Positions 52,927-64,000 of a DNA stretch of 64,000 nt are shown piece by piece. Made by a program: the position numbers and the translations under genes. The stretch's first letter is position 1, and every line of letters starts with the position of its first letter. The DNA comes from Gerris lacustris (lineage: Eukaryota; Arthropoda; Insecta; Hemiptera; Gerridae), in the NCBI GenBank assembly GCA_951217055.1, contig OX578280.1, positions 32,121,128 to 32,185,127 of the forward strand, in the 5' to 3' direction. The notes under the pieces were generated by a model. That model did no database searches, was not told the DNA's origin, and was given only the letters and a program-made list of their open reading frames with translations.

Positions 52927-55479
52927 TTAATACTTAACCGCGTTTCCTTTTAGATGCAAAAAGTTTTTCTTTAGAGGTTACTTAGCTTGCTGTGGAGGAC
53001 AGATTTTTTTAATTCAGAATGTTTTGTAAAAATTTAAAAACAAAATCCTTAATAATGATAATAATGTGTAATAAGATGATTTGAGGCATAAACAACCTAA
53101 TAAATAACATTAATCAAATAAATAAATATAATATAGGTGTGTAGTCTGTATAGCTCTCTTGGTAATGTGCCGCCTACGTAAGATTAGATTAAGACTTGCC
53201 TTCTCTTCAGAGTCAGTCTAGGTCAGGATGTTTGGTGGAATTAATATATTCCATAATTTAAACCTTTGCAAAACTTAATGTTTATAGCATTGAAGCTTGT
53301 ATGTAAAGACCTGTGATCCAATTTCCACAGGAATATTATTATCTTTAATAATATTATTGATGGGTTGTGGACTTGTTTTTATTATTATTATTGATGGGAT
53401 TATTATTGAGTGATGTATTTATGAAGTTTTTATGATGAATTATTATTTTGATTAATCTAGATTTTTTGTCTGTTACTTTAATTAGGATTTTGACAATTTG
53501 CTAAGCATATTGGTCTAAAATAAGTAAGTGATTTTTTTAGTTCTGAATAAGGTGTCTTTACTTTTTAATGCTCATTCAAACTAAAGAATGAAGCAAATTT
53601 TAGATGTATCAAAGAGGTAGTATTTCTGAGGCCCCATTTACAGAAATGGAAACATTGGAAAATATTATTATTTATAATTAAAGTTTTTTGTGTATTTATA
53701 CTGATCAAAATTGCATAATTTATAGATACTTTTTCTTAGAAACCCAGCAGATATGCTACATCGAACAGTATGCAGTGTGTTTCTAGAGATAGTGTACTAG
53801 AAGAAAAAAATATTAACAATTAAAGTATGAATTAAAAAACTATCCATAAGTTATGCATTTCCATTTCCATTTCTATACTTAGAGCCCCAGATAAGCTGCA
53901 TCGACCCATATCGTATCTATGTATAGATAGGTTTATAATTAGGTTATATTCTTATAACCTAATTATAAACCAACCTAAACCTAATCCTAAACCTAATTAT
54001 TTTTTTCTTATTCTTATCTAATAATTATGCTTACATTAAACTCTTGTTTATAAATATTAGGTTTGATGATTTAATCTAAAAGTAGAAAACTAAACCAGGC
54101 TAATGCATTTTTAATCCGTTTTTCTGAGTAGCTGTTATTGTTATGTCAATGGTTACTTTTGCTCGCCAATTTATGAATCGAGTTTGTGATGTCGGTTTCG
54201 ATCCCGCACATAGGCTTTTGGGTTACGTTGGTGTATGAAGTGGCAAAACTCCCTACAGGGTTTTAGTAAACAGGGTAAAAGTGGCTTGCCCTCCATATCG
54301 TTCTACTACCACCAGCTATGTGGTTAGATACTTTAAAGATTTATTAAAAGATCTATTACAAAGTATATTAACTATGTAATAATTGTATACCAATTTCTTA
54401 TCCCTGTCAATACCCTTTAAAGTTGAGCCCGTAGTATTACTAAGTTATAGCAGTAGATCTTTAAACATGATATTCAAAGTGCCTTTGAATAAGTTAGACT
54501 TTGAAGTTTGCAGTATGTCCTTGCACATAGTATTTATTAGGTCATAGGTCGTTAACTATTTTATGCCACAATCAAGGCTGCACTCCTGGCAGCCACCCAG
54601 TTTATCATCACCTTCTACAACCCTGATATGAAGTTATAAAGAGACTTATTTTCTAAAAATAATTGCTTTGGTGGATAGATAAGACGAAATCTAAAACACC
54701 GAAAAGTCTCACAAGGAAATCAATAAAATAGCTCAAACTTGGCTTAAAGTAGATCTGACAATGATAGCATAGACAAGACCCAATCACATGTCACGTCTAG
54801 AAAAATGTGATTGTTACCTAAGCACATAGATTGACTTATATAAGAGAAAAAAAAAATATCTACTTAAAAATTATCCATTCTGATTGGAAACATTAAAACT
54901 TTATCTTCTTAGTTAGTTTTATTTTTTTTTATAAATAGTGTTATTTTGTAAAAAAAAATGTATTGGTTCACATTTTGATTGTTTTAAAACAATAAAATAA
55001 AATTATTTTCATAATGATTTACTTTTTTATTTATATTAATATATATTTTTTCCTCTACTTTTATTCAAATCATTGAAAGTATTGATCAAGTAAAGTAATG
55101 GGATAAAGATGTAACCTTTTTATGGCTTCAATTCTTCAACCTGGACGCAGTTATTTTTTTACTTTGTAACTAGAGTACATTGCTTTTTTTAAGTTTTTAT
55201 TTTTATAATTAATCTAAAATGTAAGCAGATCTTTTATGTGGATATGTAATTTGTGTAAGTAACAAAGAAAATGATAAAAATTTGGATAATTAACCAAAAT
55301 TGAATTAAAGATAATTATGAGATTCATAAGTAGTTATAGTTAATACTCATTTTCATTTTTTGCTCATTCAATTTTTTTAAAAGTGGAGAGATTCATTTTT
55401 TATAGTTATAGAAAACTATTTTTCCTGAGAAGTTATTAGTGTAAGTTCAAAGAATTCACTTCGCCTCTTTTATATAATA
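52927..55479. other. AT-rich noncoding stretch (probable epsin intron or intergenic)
   Basis: No exon is recognised. It contains MITE family C copy 2 and a tRNA B-box-like GGTTTCGATCCC at about 54192 without a convincing tRNA or SINE around it. Confidence 0.4.
53708..53915. mobile_element. MITE, family C, copy 2
   Basis: Ends CAAAATTGCATAATTTATAG and the inverse of AAATGCATAACTTATGGATA. CTTAGAAACCCAG after the left end matches CTTGAAAACCCAG of copy 1 at 22820-23097, and the GGGGC/GATAAGCTGCATCGACC segment to the right is the inverse of the segment left of copy 1. Confidence 0.5.
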
Positions 55480-55868
55480 CAGTAGAACCTCGTTTACACG
55501 ACCCTCACTAACACAACAACCTCAATTACAAGTGCAATTTTCAAATCCCCTTGAGATTGCCATAACACATAATGTTAAATTAACCTCTATAACGCGACTA
55601 TTATTATCCAAACAACCTCTATAACACAGATTTTTTCCAATTCACAATGTAACTCAGAACCTCTATAACAAGTTGTTTTGAGAAGTTAACCTCTATAACG
55701 TGTCTCTATACTTGAATGGGTCGACATTGAAAACCCTGCCCATTAACATCGATAACACGACTGATGGCCAAAATAACCTTGATAACATGACCCTCAACAT
55801 AAAGAGCACCTCGATAACATGACTGTTTCCCTAATCCCCTTGAGACACTTCTTATCGAGGTTCTACTG
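55480..55868. mobile_element. pogo-type MITE with internally amplified end motif
   Basis: Ends CAGTAGAACCTCGTTTACAC and the inverse of CAGTAGAACCTCGATAAGAA, with TA on both sides (55478-55479, 55869-55870). Between them the end motif ACCTC(G/T)ATAACACGAC recurs about ten times, all in one orientation (for example at about 55588, 55612, 55657, 55690, 55775, 55808), so most of the element consists of copies of its own left terminus. No transposase. Confidence 0.75.
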
Positions 55869-56271
55869 TATCAATAAATTTTGGTGGTTGGGTTACTTTA
55901 CGAGAATCTTATTCTTTAATCTGTTAACTCTACTTCTGTTAGAATTTGCTCTTTATAAAAATGTTAACAGTATAATTGTTTCCCTTAATTTTAATCATAA
56001 TGCTCAAGCCTTTTAATTACCAAAAGTAGACTTTTTCTTAAATAGACTCCTATCTAAAAATATGCATTTTTGAAAGCCTAATTTTTGTATAACATCTACT
56101 CTTTTCATTTAATATAGGTTGTAGCTTTTAGGGGAAATATGTCAAGGCATGCTAAATATTTTAGGATGTAAAATCGGTTGGATGTAAGGATCTTACATTG
56201 GTTTAGGATTTAAGTATCTTGACATTTAATGTCTTTGCTTAATGGATTGCTTTATCTTCACACCATAATGG

Positions 56272-56504
56272 GTACTTCTTTAGATTGTTACTCCCCTTGT
56301 TTTTTTTTTTTTAGAATATAAATTACTAACTAAATAACTATTAAGACAAAGGGATGTTTAGTCTAATGTACTTTGGGACAAAGGGATCACAGGTCTGTTT
56401 TTATAAGGGGAGTAACAGTCTAAAGAAGAACATTTCATACACCTTCTTCACATTGTTACTCCCCTCTGTTTTCTTTATAAGGGGAGTAACAATCTAAAGA
56501 AGTG
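56272..56504. mobile_element. Composite MITE (TACTTCTTTAGATTGTTACTCC ends), copy 1
   Basis: Begins TACTTCTTTAGATTGTTACT and ends AGTAACAATCTAAAGAAGTG. An additional inverted pair lies inside (AGTAACAGTCTAAAGAAGAA near 56407-56430, CTTCTTCACATTGTTACTCC near 56441), so it looks like a longer MITE followed by a short hairpin. The core TATTAAGACAAAGGGAT and GGGACAAAGGGATCAC is the inverse of the ATCCCTTTGTC core. The same composite occurs inverted at 61027-61257. Confidence 0.65.
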
Positions 56505-59331
56505 CTTTATAATGAAAGAGCAATTTGGCTATAGGATTCCAGAAATAATATTTTACTTTTACTCACCAAGGTTTATGGAAGGTATATTGAAAAAGGTATT
56601 GAAAAGGTTTATTGAATAAGGTTTATTGAAAAAGTATATTTTTCACACTAAAAAAATCAGAAACCGAGATTTCACCTGAATTATCTGTCTTGGGCGTTTT
56701 AAGATCATTTAAGTAATGTTACAGTTTGTAAGCTAGAGAATTTTTAACATAAATGTATTACACCATTAACCCATTTTGCTGAGTGAGCAAAAATTTCACC
56801 AATTATACCATAATTTTTTTTTGTGATGGGTCGTGAGGGGTGAATTAAACATTACTTCATTTCTTAAAAATGGCTATATTTCGTTCCATTAGGGACATCA
56901 TCAGGCCTGTTATATGTGTTAAGTGGTGGAGTCAAAATAAAACATTAGTAAAGCTTTTTTTATATAAAAAATTTGTCATAATATTCATAAATCACCAACC
57001 ACTACTAATTTGACATACAACATAATAAAACTTTAAAAATAACAAGAAAAACAATATTAAAAACCATGTGCTAAGTGCTACATTCATTTTTTTTGTGTTC
57101 TTTTTTGTCTTTTTTGTTTTGTGTTTTTTTTGTGTTATATTCTAAAAAATAATATATTATAGGGGACCACAACCTTTAAAGAACCAATTATACCTCTTTC
57201 TGAAAACATTTCCATAGAATTTTGTTTTAATATATCCGCCATTTTGAAAATATTTACTTTTGAATTTTGAAACGTTAACACTAAATACTTTCAGAACTAT
57301 TTTGCTGATTGAGCTGAAATTTGCACCAATTATACCTTTCTATAAGACAAAAAATTCCTTCATATTTCAACTTAATATCTACTGCCTTTGATATACTTTA
57401 TACGCGTGTAATAATTTAAAGTGTTATAATAAAATGAATGAAATCGAGGAAAATTTTACTAATAATAATTTCTAGTTGATGTAATTAGTTACATAAAGGG
57501 AAAATAATTATAAAATCCCAACATTGTGAACCTGTAAAGTCTCTAACCTACGTATTATTTATTTTGTTATTTTAAGTATATTTTTATAATTAATAAATTA
57601 CCACAGTTATGAACATGAGTTGTCTACCATTTACTTAAATTTATTATTAAAATTTAAAAATATTTTCACTTACTAATTATTTTAGCATTTATTATTGTAA
57701 CTTATTATCTAATGTTAATAATTTTTTTAAAATAGTTTATCTGAAATTACCTTATCCATTATTGTAGGATTCCTTATCATGTTTGTAGCACTGAACTCAT
57801 TGCCATTTGGTTAGACTTTTTGTAAAGAAATTTTACAGAAATAAACTTTGCATTTAAATACTGAACTTCATCTATTAAAAAAAATATATACATATATATT
57901 ATTTATACACACATACTTATGAACTATATTTTAATTTAGTTCTAATTTACTTATCAAGTTTCTAGAATATTCTGATCAAAACTAGGGCTTAAAATAAAAA
58001 ATAAAGAAAAACTGAAAAGTGACACATTGCAACATTACCTAATATGAGAGGCTTATAAATATTATCTTATCTGTAATTTTGTTTCTGAAGTATCTTCAAT
58101 ATTATAGAGTTAACATTTTAGAGAATTTGTTATTGTACTTATTATTTTGCAATATGTTTTTGTGTTGATTATTAATCTTCACTGAAAAAATACAAATTTT
58201 CTAAATAGTTAGGTGTGGATTGTCAAGGTATTATTATTTTTTTAATATATAATATTCCATTTGATTCCATAAATTATTCATTATGTAATTTTTTGCATTA
58301 TATTATTTAGAGAAAGACTTAAGTAAAATTAAATTTATTTTTACTTATACATTACATTAATATGTCGAAATATGTATGATACTTTATTTAGTTTTTTAAT
58401 TAGTAATTTATTTTATTTTTAATTTTTTTTTGCATTCTTCTCCAGCTTTCCTATAATTTGATCTAATTGATGCCAGATGACTTCCTCACTTTCCTCATCC
58501 CATTTTTTCTTGACTCGGATTTTCAAATCGTCTAGTTTTGTCGGCTGTCTAATCCAACCATATCTCTTTCTTCCTTTTCTTGCTACTTTTTGATTACTTA
58601 ATTTGAGAATACTATGATATTTGTTTGATAAAATTGAAGTTGTGTGTTTTTAAATACCAACTGCATTAGATCCTTGTTAACCCTGTACTAATTAAACTTA
58701 TTCTTCCTGTTCTAAAATTGTGTGTTCAATCATCTTAGTTAATGCAAATAAATTTGTATCATGTCAGGATTATAGATAGCTTTAGCTAAAGCTGTTTTAT
58801 AGGTTGAAAATAAATGCTTTATTATTTATCCAGTTCAATTTTTTAATGTTTGGAATCACCAACTTATCCATATTTATTATTATTTTATTCTTAAGTCTGA
58901 ACACGAGGTCTTAACAAGTTAAGAAATGTTTTTCATTGGGGAAAAACTTTTTTCAATATCAGTGATTTTGAATTTTATATTTTGTGTTGTGGGGAGATTA
59001 CTGTATGCTTCGTACTCATGTTTGAACTAAGACTGTGACTACATTAATTGCCATTCCATGCCAATTAATTTATTTATACTTATGGTTTAGTTGAAAATGC
59101 TTGCCCATCTACATTTTAGAATCAGATAGTTAATCAAAATGATTTATCAAATACTTCGGGTAAATCAGGGAAAGAAAGTTGGGTCGGATACCACAAATTT
59201 AACTTCAGTTCTTCCATGTATATTTGTATTTTTTGACCCATTCGTTCATATTCCATAATAAGCTATTTAAATGTTGTATTCATATATAAGTATTATTAAT
59301 ATAAATTTTATTTTATTATTCCTTTCTTTAG
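56505..59331. other. AT-rich noncoding stretch before epsin
   Basis: No coding exon is seen. It holds the minus-strand hammerhead-like repeat at 56820-56930. The remainder shows nothing recognisable. Confidence 0.4.
56820..56930 (-). repeat. Dispersed repeat with hammerhead-like core
   Basis: Minus strand: AACAGGCCTGATGATGTCCC, TAAT, GGAACGAAA, then TATAGCCATTTTTAAG and, 30 nt on, CACCCCTCACGACCCATCAC. CTGATGA and GAAA match the hammerhead core, and TCC/GGA could start helix II. The related copy is on the plus strand at 24060-24165. Confidence 0.4.
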
Positions 59332-62300
59332 ATGCAGAGAACTCAAGACGAAACACAGGTGACTAACATGGCAGGAATCAGAAGAAATCTGAAAAACTTA
59401 GCCCACAATTACTCTGATGCCCAAGTAAGTTTTGATTCAATTTTCTATGTACAGTAGAACCTCGATAATTCCGACCTCTAAAATCTGGAGCCTCGAAAAT
59501 CCGGACTGCCTACTGAAAAATTTAATAACTATAATTTGTATAAAAAATTCTTATGGTGAAAGGGGGGATCTCTTGCAAAAAAGTATGATGTGGGGACATC
59601 TACCATCAGTGATTTAAAACGAAAATGAGATAGCATACTGCAATACGCGTGTCAGAGCTAGATTCTGAAGAGGCAAAAAACTGGAAAACGTTTATACCGC
59701 TTTAGAAGATGCGATGTACATATGGTTTACCCAAAGAAGCTTAGGCGAAACTTTATCAGGTCCCCTCGTCTGCGAAAAAGGCATATTCAAAAATTCGGAC
59801 AGTGTCTGGTCCCAATTAGTCCGAATTATTGAGGTTCCACTGCATATAAAATCCAAATACCACTGACTGACTCTCTCACTCACTGACACATCACGATATC
59901 TCTGAAATCACTGGACCTATGTCCATGAAATTTTGTAGGTGTGTTCCTCTTACCTCCTAAGTGCTTGCTAAGAAATATTTTTTAAAATCCGCTATCTTGA
60001 TTCAAGATGGTGGCCATTTATATACAAAATTGGACAATATGATATCTCCAGAACCAATTGCACTAGAACCTTGAAATTTAGAAGTTAGCATCTTTTTATG
60101 AAATTAGTAACTTTTGATAAGTAGTTTACCAATCGGGCATTTTAATTCAAGATGGCAGCCATGTATATATAAAAGTCAAGGTCTGTGTGTATGTTCTTTA
60201 TACAAATCTACAATTTTAGTTGTTTGCACATTTGACCTTCAAAGCAAGGGGAAAATCACTGTCTACATGAATTTTTGAAATTTAAATTTTGGTACACAGG
60301 GGTAGGGGGTAGAAGTAATGAATACGGGGTCAAAGGAATGAATACCTTTCATGATGCATATCGTTGAAAAGCTCTTTATGAGCACAGTAATTATTGTTAT
60401 GTACAGTTTAATCATATTTACATTTAGTAGGGTGGTAAATTTGGGATATTTGCAAATTATTTTATCAAAGAGGAGGGGGTATAAGTGGGAGGGATAGAAT
60501 CTAGATGTTCTCGCATAGTAAAATAATTTAAATGTTTCTTAATGATAGTTTACAAACTTATCAAATTAAAATAACACTCTGAAGCACGAGTATCCAGCTA
60601 GTTTAGGTATATATATTTACATAATTTATTTGTTTTTTTTTATGAGAGTATTGTTGATGCTGAAGTTTTTTGTTATTTTGTTTTTTTAAAACATTGAGAA
60701 TATATTAAATAGCCCCTAATAGACTTTATTTATTAATAGCCCCTAATTTAACTCAAATCCATTTTTTGATATTTTAAAGTAAGTAACACTCCACTATCGA
60801 ACAGGCTTCCCTAAGCTCTAGGTATCTTCTGAGGTGTGTGTACTTTTGGGGATCATTTTTCACTTCACCTAGAACAATAATTATCTAAAATATCGATCAT
60901 GATAGACAAAACGTTTAGACTTAAGAATAGACATGACGGTAGCTACTTCTAGATAGGAAACATGTGTAGATTAAAGATGTCATTATGAGTCATAATTTTT
61001 AGGATTACACTTAACAATTTTTGGCAGTTCCTTAGATTGATACTCCCCTTATAAAAAAACGGAGGCGAGTTACAATCTAAAGAAGATGTACGGAATGTTC
61101 TTCTTTAGACTGTTAATCCCCTCATAAAAACAGAAGTGTGATATTCCTTTGTTCCAAAGTACATTAGGGCTAATTATCCCTTTGTCTTAATAGCTATTTA
61201 ATCAAAGTCATTTATAGTGTAAAAACCACAGGGGAGTAACAATCTTCAGAAGTACCCAATTTTTTACTGACTGTTTACTTTTCTGTAAAGCAGTACAAAT
61301 AGGGAGCAAATTTGTGCTGATGTAAAATTTCAATTTATGAAATGTTGATTGAGTTACAAATTGTAAGGTCCCTTATATTAGATTCAAGCATTTGGCTAAA
61401 TACAGGACATCTGTGGTTTGATTCCTGCTGGACCTCCATTTCTCCTTTATTTTTCTTAATTAGAATTAATCATTGGAACGTCAATATTACTAAGCATCTG
61501 CTAATTGATGTGTTTTATTGCATTCTATCACTGGATGAATTATCACATGAGTATAAAATAGATAAGTATAGATTTCAAAATATGAATGTCAATAAAGAAT
61601 TAGGCTGTATGCATGTCCAAAGGGAAGCACTGTGTGCAATAGGTTTTAATTAATATAGGATTATCTGTGAGCTAAGGGGTCTCAGATAAGCCCTTTGCTA
61701 TTATTTATCTCAGAATCTGGGGGTTGTAGGTTCCATTCCCTACTCTGACAAGGGCCTTAGTTTCAAGCAAGTGAGAGGACTTCAGCTATACCAATTTCCC
61801 TGCTATTTTTACCTAACAGATGTATAAGAATGTACAGATGTACAGTAAACAAAAATACTTTTAATTTACCATGAATTTTTCACTAGTCAACTTTTGTTCA
61901 CTTTCATTTTATTTTCCTTCTAGATGAAATAATTGAAACTTAAGGAAAATTTAAACATTACTGTTTGTTTTAGGTTAAGGTGAGAGAAGCTACAAGCAAT
62001 GATCCATGGGGCCCTAGCAGTACGTTGATGTCAGAAATTGCTGATCTGACCTACAATGTTGTTGCGTTCACAGAAATTATGCAAATGATCTGGAAGAGGT
62101 TAAATGATCATGGAAAAAATTGGAGGCATGTTTACAAAGCCCTTGTTTTGTTAGACTATCTTATTAAAACTGGATCAGAAAAGGTATATTAATTTTTTTG
62201 TGTATGTGTGTATGTTACTTGTCTTTTTTGGATTGAGTCTGTTAATGTTTAGACTTCTTAATAAAAATTTATTAATTCATTTAGTTCTGAGCATATTTGA

Positions 62301-64000
62301 TATGGTTTAACTTCATTGATCTAATAAGAACAGGCATATTTATTTAGTGTTTGAATTCCTTTAACTTTCTTGTATGAAATGATATGTTTTTTTATTGTTT
62401 ATGAATATTTTTAAGTTTAAAGTTTTATTCACATAATATTTAGCAAACATATTAATTTACACTTATAGGTAGCACAACAATGTCGAGAGAACATATTTGC
62501 TATTATGACTTTGAGAGATTTCCAATATATGGATGATGGGAAGGACCAAGGCTTGAATGTCAGAGAGAAAGCAAAGCAGTTAGTAACCCTGCTGAGGGAA
62601 GAAGACAGATTAAGAGCGGAGAGATCCAGAGCCCTTAAGGCCAAAGAAAGATTTGCTCTCTCACATTCTACTTCTGCTTTTGGTTCTGATACTAATCTGG
62701 TAAGATAATCATATAAATAATGTTTTTGAATTATCAATTTTAAACGAATTATTATTTAAGCAATGGTAGTAGTAGTATTTGTCTAGTACTTCCTACTAGA
62801 TGGGTAGGACGAACCACTTGTTTGAGCCCAGCCATTAGGCCTTATAGTAAATTCATTTTACTAGCCCCGTGGTCTGTAAATTGTACCTCCGAAGCAAGTA
62901 TGGTGTGATCATTAGTGAGTAGTGAATCATTAGTTTATAAGCATGTGTCAAAACGTGGGGGAATAGAATCACTTCCTCAGGGGGTGCCCCTTGCCCTGCT
63001 CAGTCCGTGATTCATAGATGCAATTCAGAGTATTATCGCACAGAATCGAACCTAAGACCTCGAGTCACCACGACTCATTGATAGCTGGGCGAGCACCTAA
63101 AGCCCCTCGGCCACGCTGGCTCCCCAGCAATGCTATAAATCACTTTTTTGTTTATATCTTTTCAGAAAACACACTTACCATTTATTTTAAAAATTTGGCT
63201 ATATTTTGTCTTTCCCTATTTGGTGATGCATATAATTAGAATCATAATATAATTTAATAAGATCCTAATTTGTACTTTACACTTAGACCTATAACTTTAG
63301 CTCTGGGGTAGCCACAAGAGCTTAAATTCATATATACTACATGCCCTCCAATAAATAAAAAACAAAAATCTTTTTTTACATTTGAAACGGAATCACCCTG
63401 TGTATATCAGTGTAACATTGAAAATATGTTTAATTAAATTGGTTGATTTTAATTAATAATTGATATCTTATTCATTTTTTCAGGATTCCATGTCTCCTTC
63501 AAGTCCTAGTTTCTCTAATGTGAGTTTATTATTATTGTTTAAATTACTTCAGTTTATTCCTTCATTACCTATTTTTTTTAAATCTTTATCTTACCCAGCT
63601 AGAATTGATAGAAAAAACTAATTTGATATATTCTACTTGAGAATTATTTTATATTTTTACTTTATTTCTTTTTACTTGTATAAACTAGCTTCCTTTAGCA
63701 AAACTTTTATTACTAAACTCTTTTGTCTATTAATGGAATAATTATTTTGTATTATGTTGCAGTCCAGAACATGGGCTTCCTCAGAGGCGGAATCAGCAAG
63801 ATGTATGCATTTTTTTAAACACATATTTTATTTATCAGTTGTTTTTAATTCAAATACTAACTATTTAAAGGACACACTTAACTCTGTAATATAATTATGT
63901 GATCCACAATTTTAATTTGGTTAGATATTTTTGGCCTCTTAAATGGACATATTCATATATCAACTTATAGTTTCACCTTTTTCAGTTATAAACTCCAACA
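59332..64000 (+). CDS. Epsin (ENTH domain protein, liquid facets homologue), 5' part
   Basis: Exons 59332-59424, 61974-62183, 62469-62699, 63484-63519, 63763-63802 and probably 63986-64000, cut by the window end. Epsins are clathrin adaptors that bind PIP2 and ubiquitinated cargo at the plasma membrane and are needed for Notch ligand endocytosis in flies. The ENTH domain is complete: NLKNLAHNYSDAQ, then VREATSNDPWGPSS, MIWKRLNDHGKNWRHVYKAL, and GKDQGLNVREKAKQLV with the following ALKAKERFA. After it comes low-complexity Ser-rich sequence (DSMSPSSPSFSN, SRTWASSEAESAR). Ubiquitin-interacting, DPW and NPF motifs would lie beyond the window. The Met at 59332 follows directly on a splice acceptor; the Met at 59368 (AACATGG) has better context and aligns with the fly N-terminus, so either may be used. 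A noncoding first exon must exist upstream. Confidence 0.93.
59452..59842 (+). mobile_element. pogo/Tigger element, internally deleted, with transposase remnants
   Basis: Ends CAGTAGAACCTCGATAATTC and the inverse of CAGTGGAACCTCAATAATTC, preceded by TA. The interior still reads as pieces of a CENP-B/HTH transposase: SLAKKYDVGTSTISDLKRK near 59570, EEAKNWKTFIPL near 59670 and DAMYIWFTQRSLGETLSGPL near 59707. It links the short CAGTAGAACCTC MITEs to an autonomous pogo-type source. It lies in intron 1 of the epsin coding region. Confidence 0.8.
59860..60601 (+). mobile_element. Helitron-like non-autonomous element
   Basis: The 3' end reads GAAGCACGAGTATCCAG then CTAG (60598-60601) followed by T. 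The 5' part has CACTGACTGACTCTCTCACT, CACTGACACATCACG and a GACCTATGTCCATGAAATTT segment, a style I know from insect Helitron-type elements. A truncated inverse copy lies at 41351-41580. The exact 5' TC end is not fixed. No coding is present. Confidence 0.5.
61027..61257. mobile_element. Composite MITE, copy 2 (inverse of 56272-56504)
   Basis: Order: short hairpin (TTAGATTGATACTCCCC ... GAGTTACAATCTAAAGAAG), then TTCTTCTTTAGACTGTTAAT with CCCCTCATAAAAACAG, the core ATTCCTTTGTTCCAAAGTAC and TTATCCCTTTGTCTTAATAG, then AGGGGAGTAACAATCTTCAG. Same modules as copy 1 in the opposite orientation. It lies in epsin intron 1. Confidence 0.65.
62765..63124 (-). repeat. tRNA-derived SINE, copy 2
   Basis: Read on the minus strand from 63124: GGGGAGCCAGCGTGGCCGAG (A box), then TCGAGGTCTTAGGTTCGATT (B box), then GCATCTATGAATCACGGACT, the C-rich block CACCCCCTGAGG and finally CCTAATGGCTGGGCTCAAAC and a (ACT)n-like tail. 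It matches copy 1 throughout but has the CCCCTGAGG unit only once. It lies in epsin intron 3. The 73-codon ORF at 63018 is an artefact. Confidence 0.75.

Noticed and set aside
54180..54215. Possible tRNA or SINE (GGTTTCGATCCC)
   Set aside because: B-box-like sequence without a matching A box upstream.
61342..61653. 103-codon ORF in epsin intron 1
   Set aside because: No recognisable domain, lies within an intron and has no splice or promoter support.
1..64000. CRISPR arrays, operons, bacterial ribosome binding sites
   Set aside because: The window is eukaryotic (spliced genes, polyadenylation-type signals); the tandem motifs seen are transposon subterminal repeats.

Overview
This is an AT-rich eukaryotic window with spliced protein genes and very many DNA-transposon relics. 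Gene content (epsin/liquid-facets type ENTH protein, importin-5, Nup85, KDEL receptor) and the repeat style (TA-flanked pogo MITEs, mariner, hAT, a tRNA-derived SINE, Helitron-like ends) point to an arthropod, most likely an insect. The species cannot be told from the sequence. The homologies below are read by eye from translated exons; no database search was run.

Six protein genes are supported. (1) 4374-4808, minus: DNL-type zinc-finger mitochondrial protein (DNLZ/Zim17/Hep1), single exon. (2) 6200-9493, plus: importin-5 (karyopherin beta-3), 1097 aa in one uninterrupted exon. (3) 19386-26452, minus: KDEL receptor, five exons, 212 aa. (4) 27088-40748, plus: nucleoporin Nup85, thirteen exons, 653 aa, head to head with the KDEL receptor across about 635 bp. 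(5) 43032-48657, minus: an MTH1/NUDT1-like Nudix protein, three exons, 151 aa, whose Nudix box has lost its catalytic glutamates. (6) 59332-64000, plus: epsin, 5' half only, with an intact ENTH domain and continuing past the window end. All splice sites used are GT-AG and all phases join. The genes are unrelated housekeeping functions (mitochondrial chaperone partner, nuclear import, ER retrieval, nuclear pore, nucleotide-pool Nudix family, endocytosis) and show no operon-like logic.

The rest is introns and intergenic DNA filled with mobile elements. The best defined are: a 1363-bp hAT with a perfect 8-bp target duplication (16410-17772); a 2051-bp hAT-like element with TAGTGATG ends (44222-46272) inside an intron of the Nudix gene, itself containing a foldback, a hAT MITE and a truncated LINE; a 2031-bp element with long inverted repeats and a decayed ORF of a family I cannot name securely (50896-52926); a tRNA-Leu/Ser-derived SINE in two copies; pogo/Tigger MITEs, two mariner relics, a piggyBac-type MITE nested in a Charlie-like hAT, Helitron-like 3' ends, and short motifs resembling hammerhead-ribozyme cores. 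The most interesting points are the Nudix pseudoenzyme, the unnamed long-TIR element, a core motif shared by MITEs with different ends, and a MITE whose perfect inverted repeats carry E2F-like sites.
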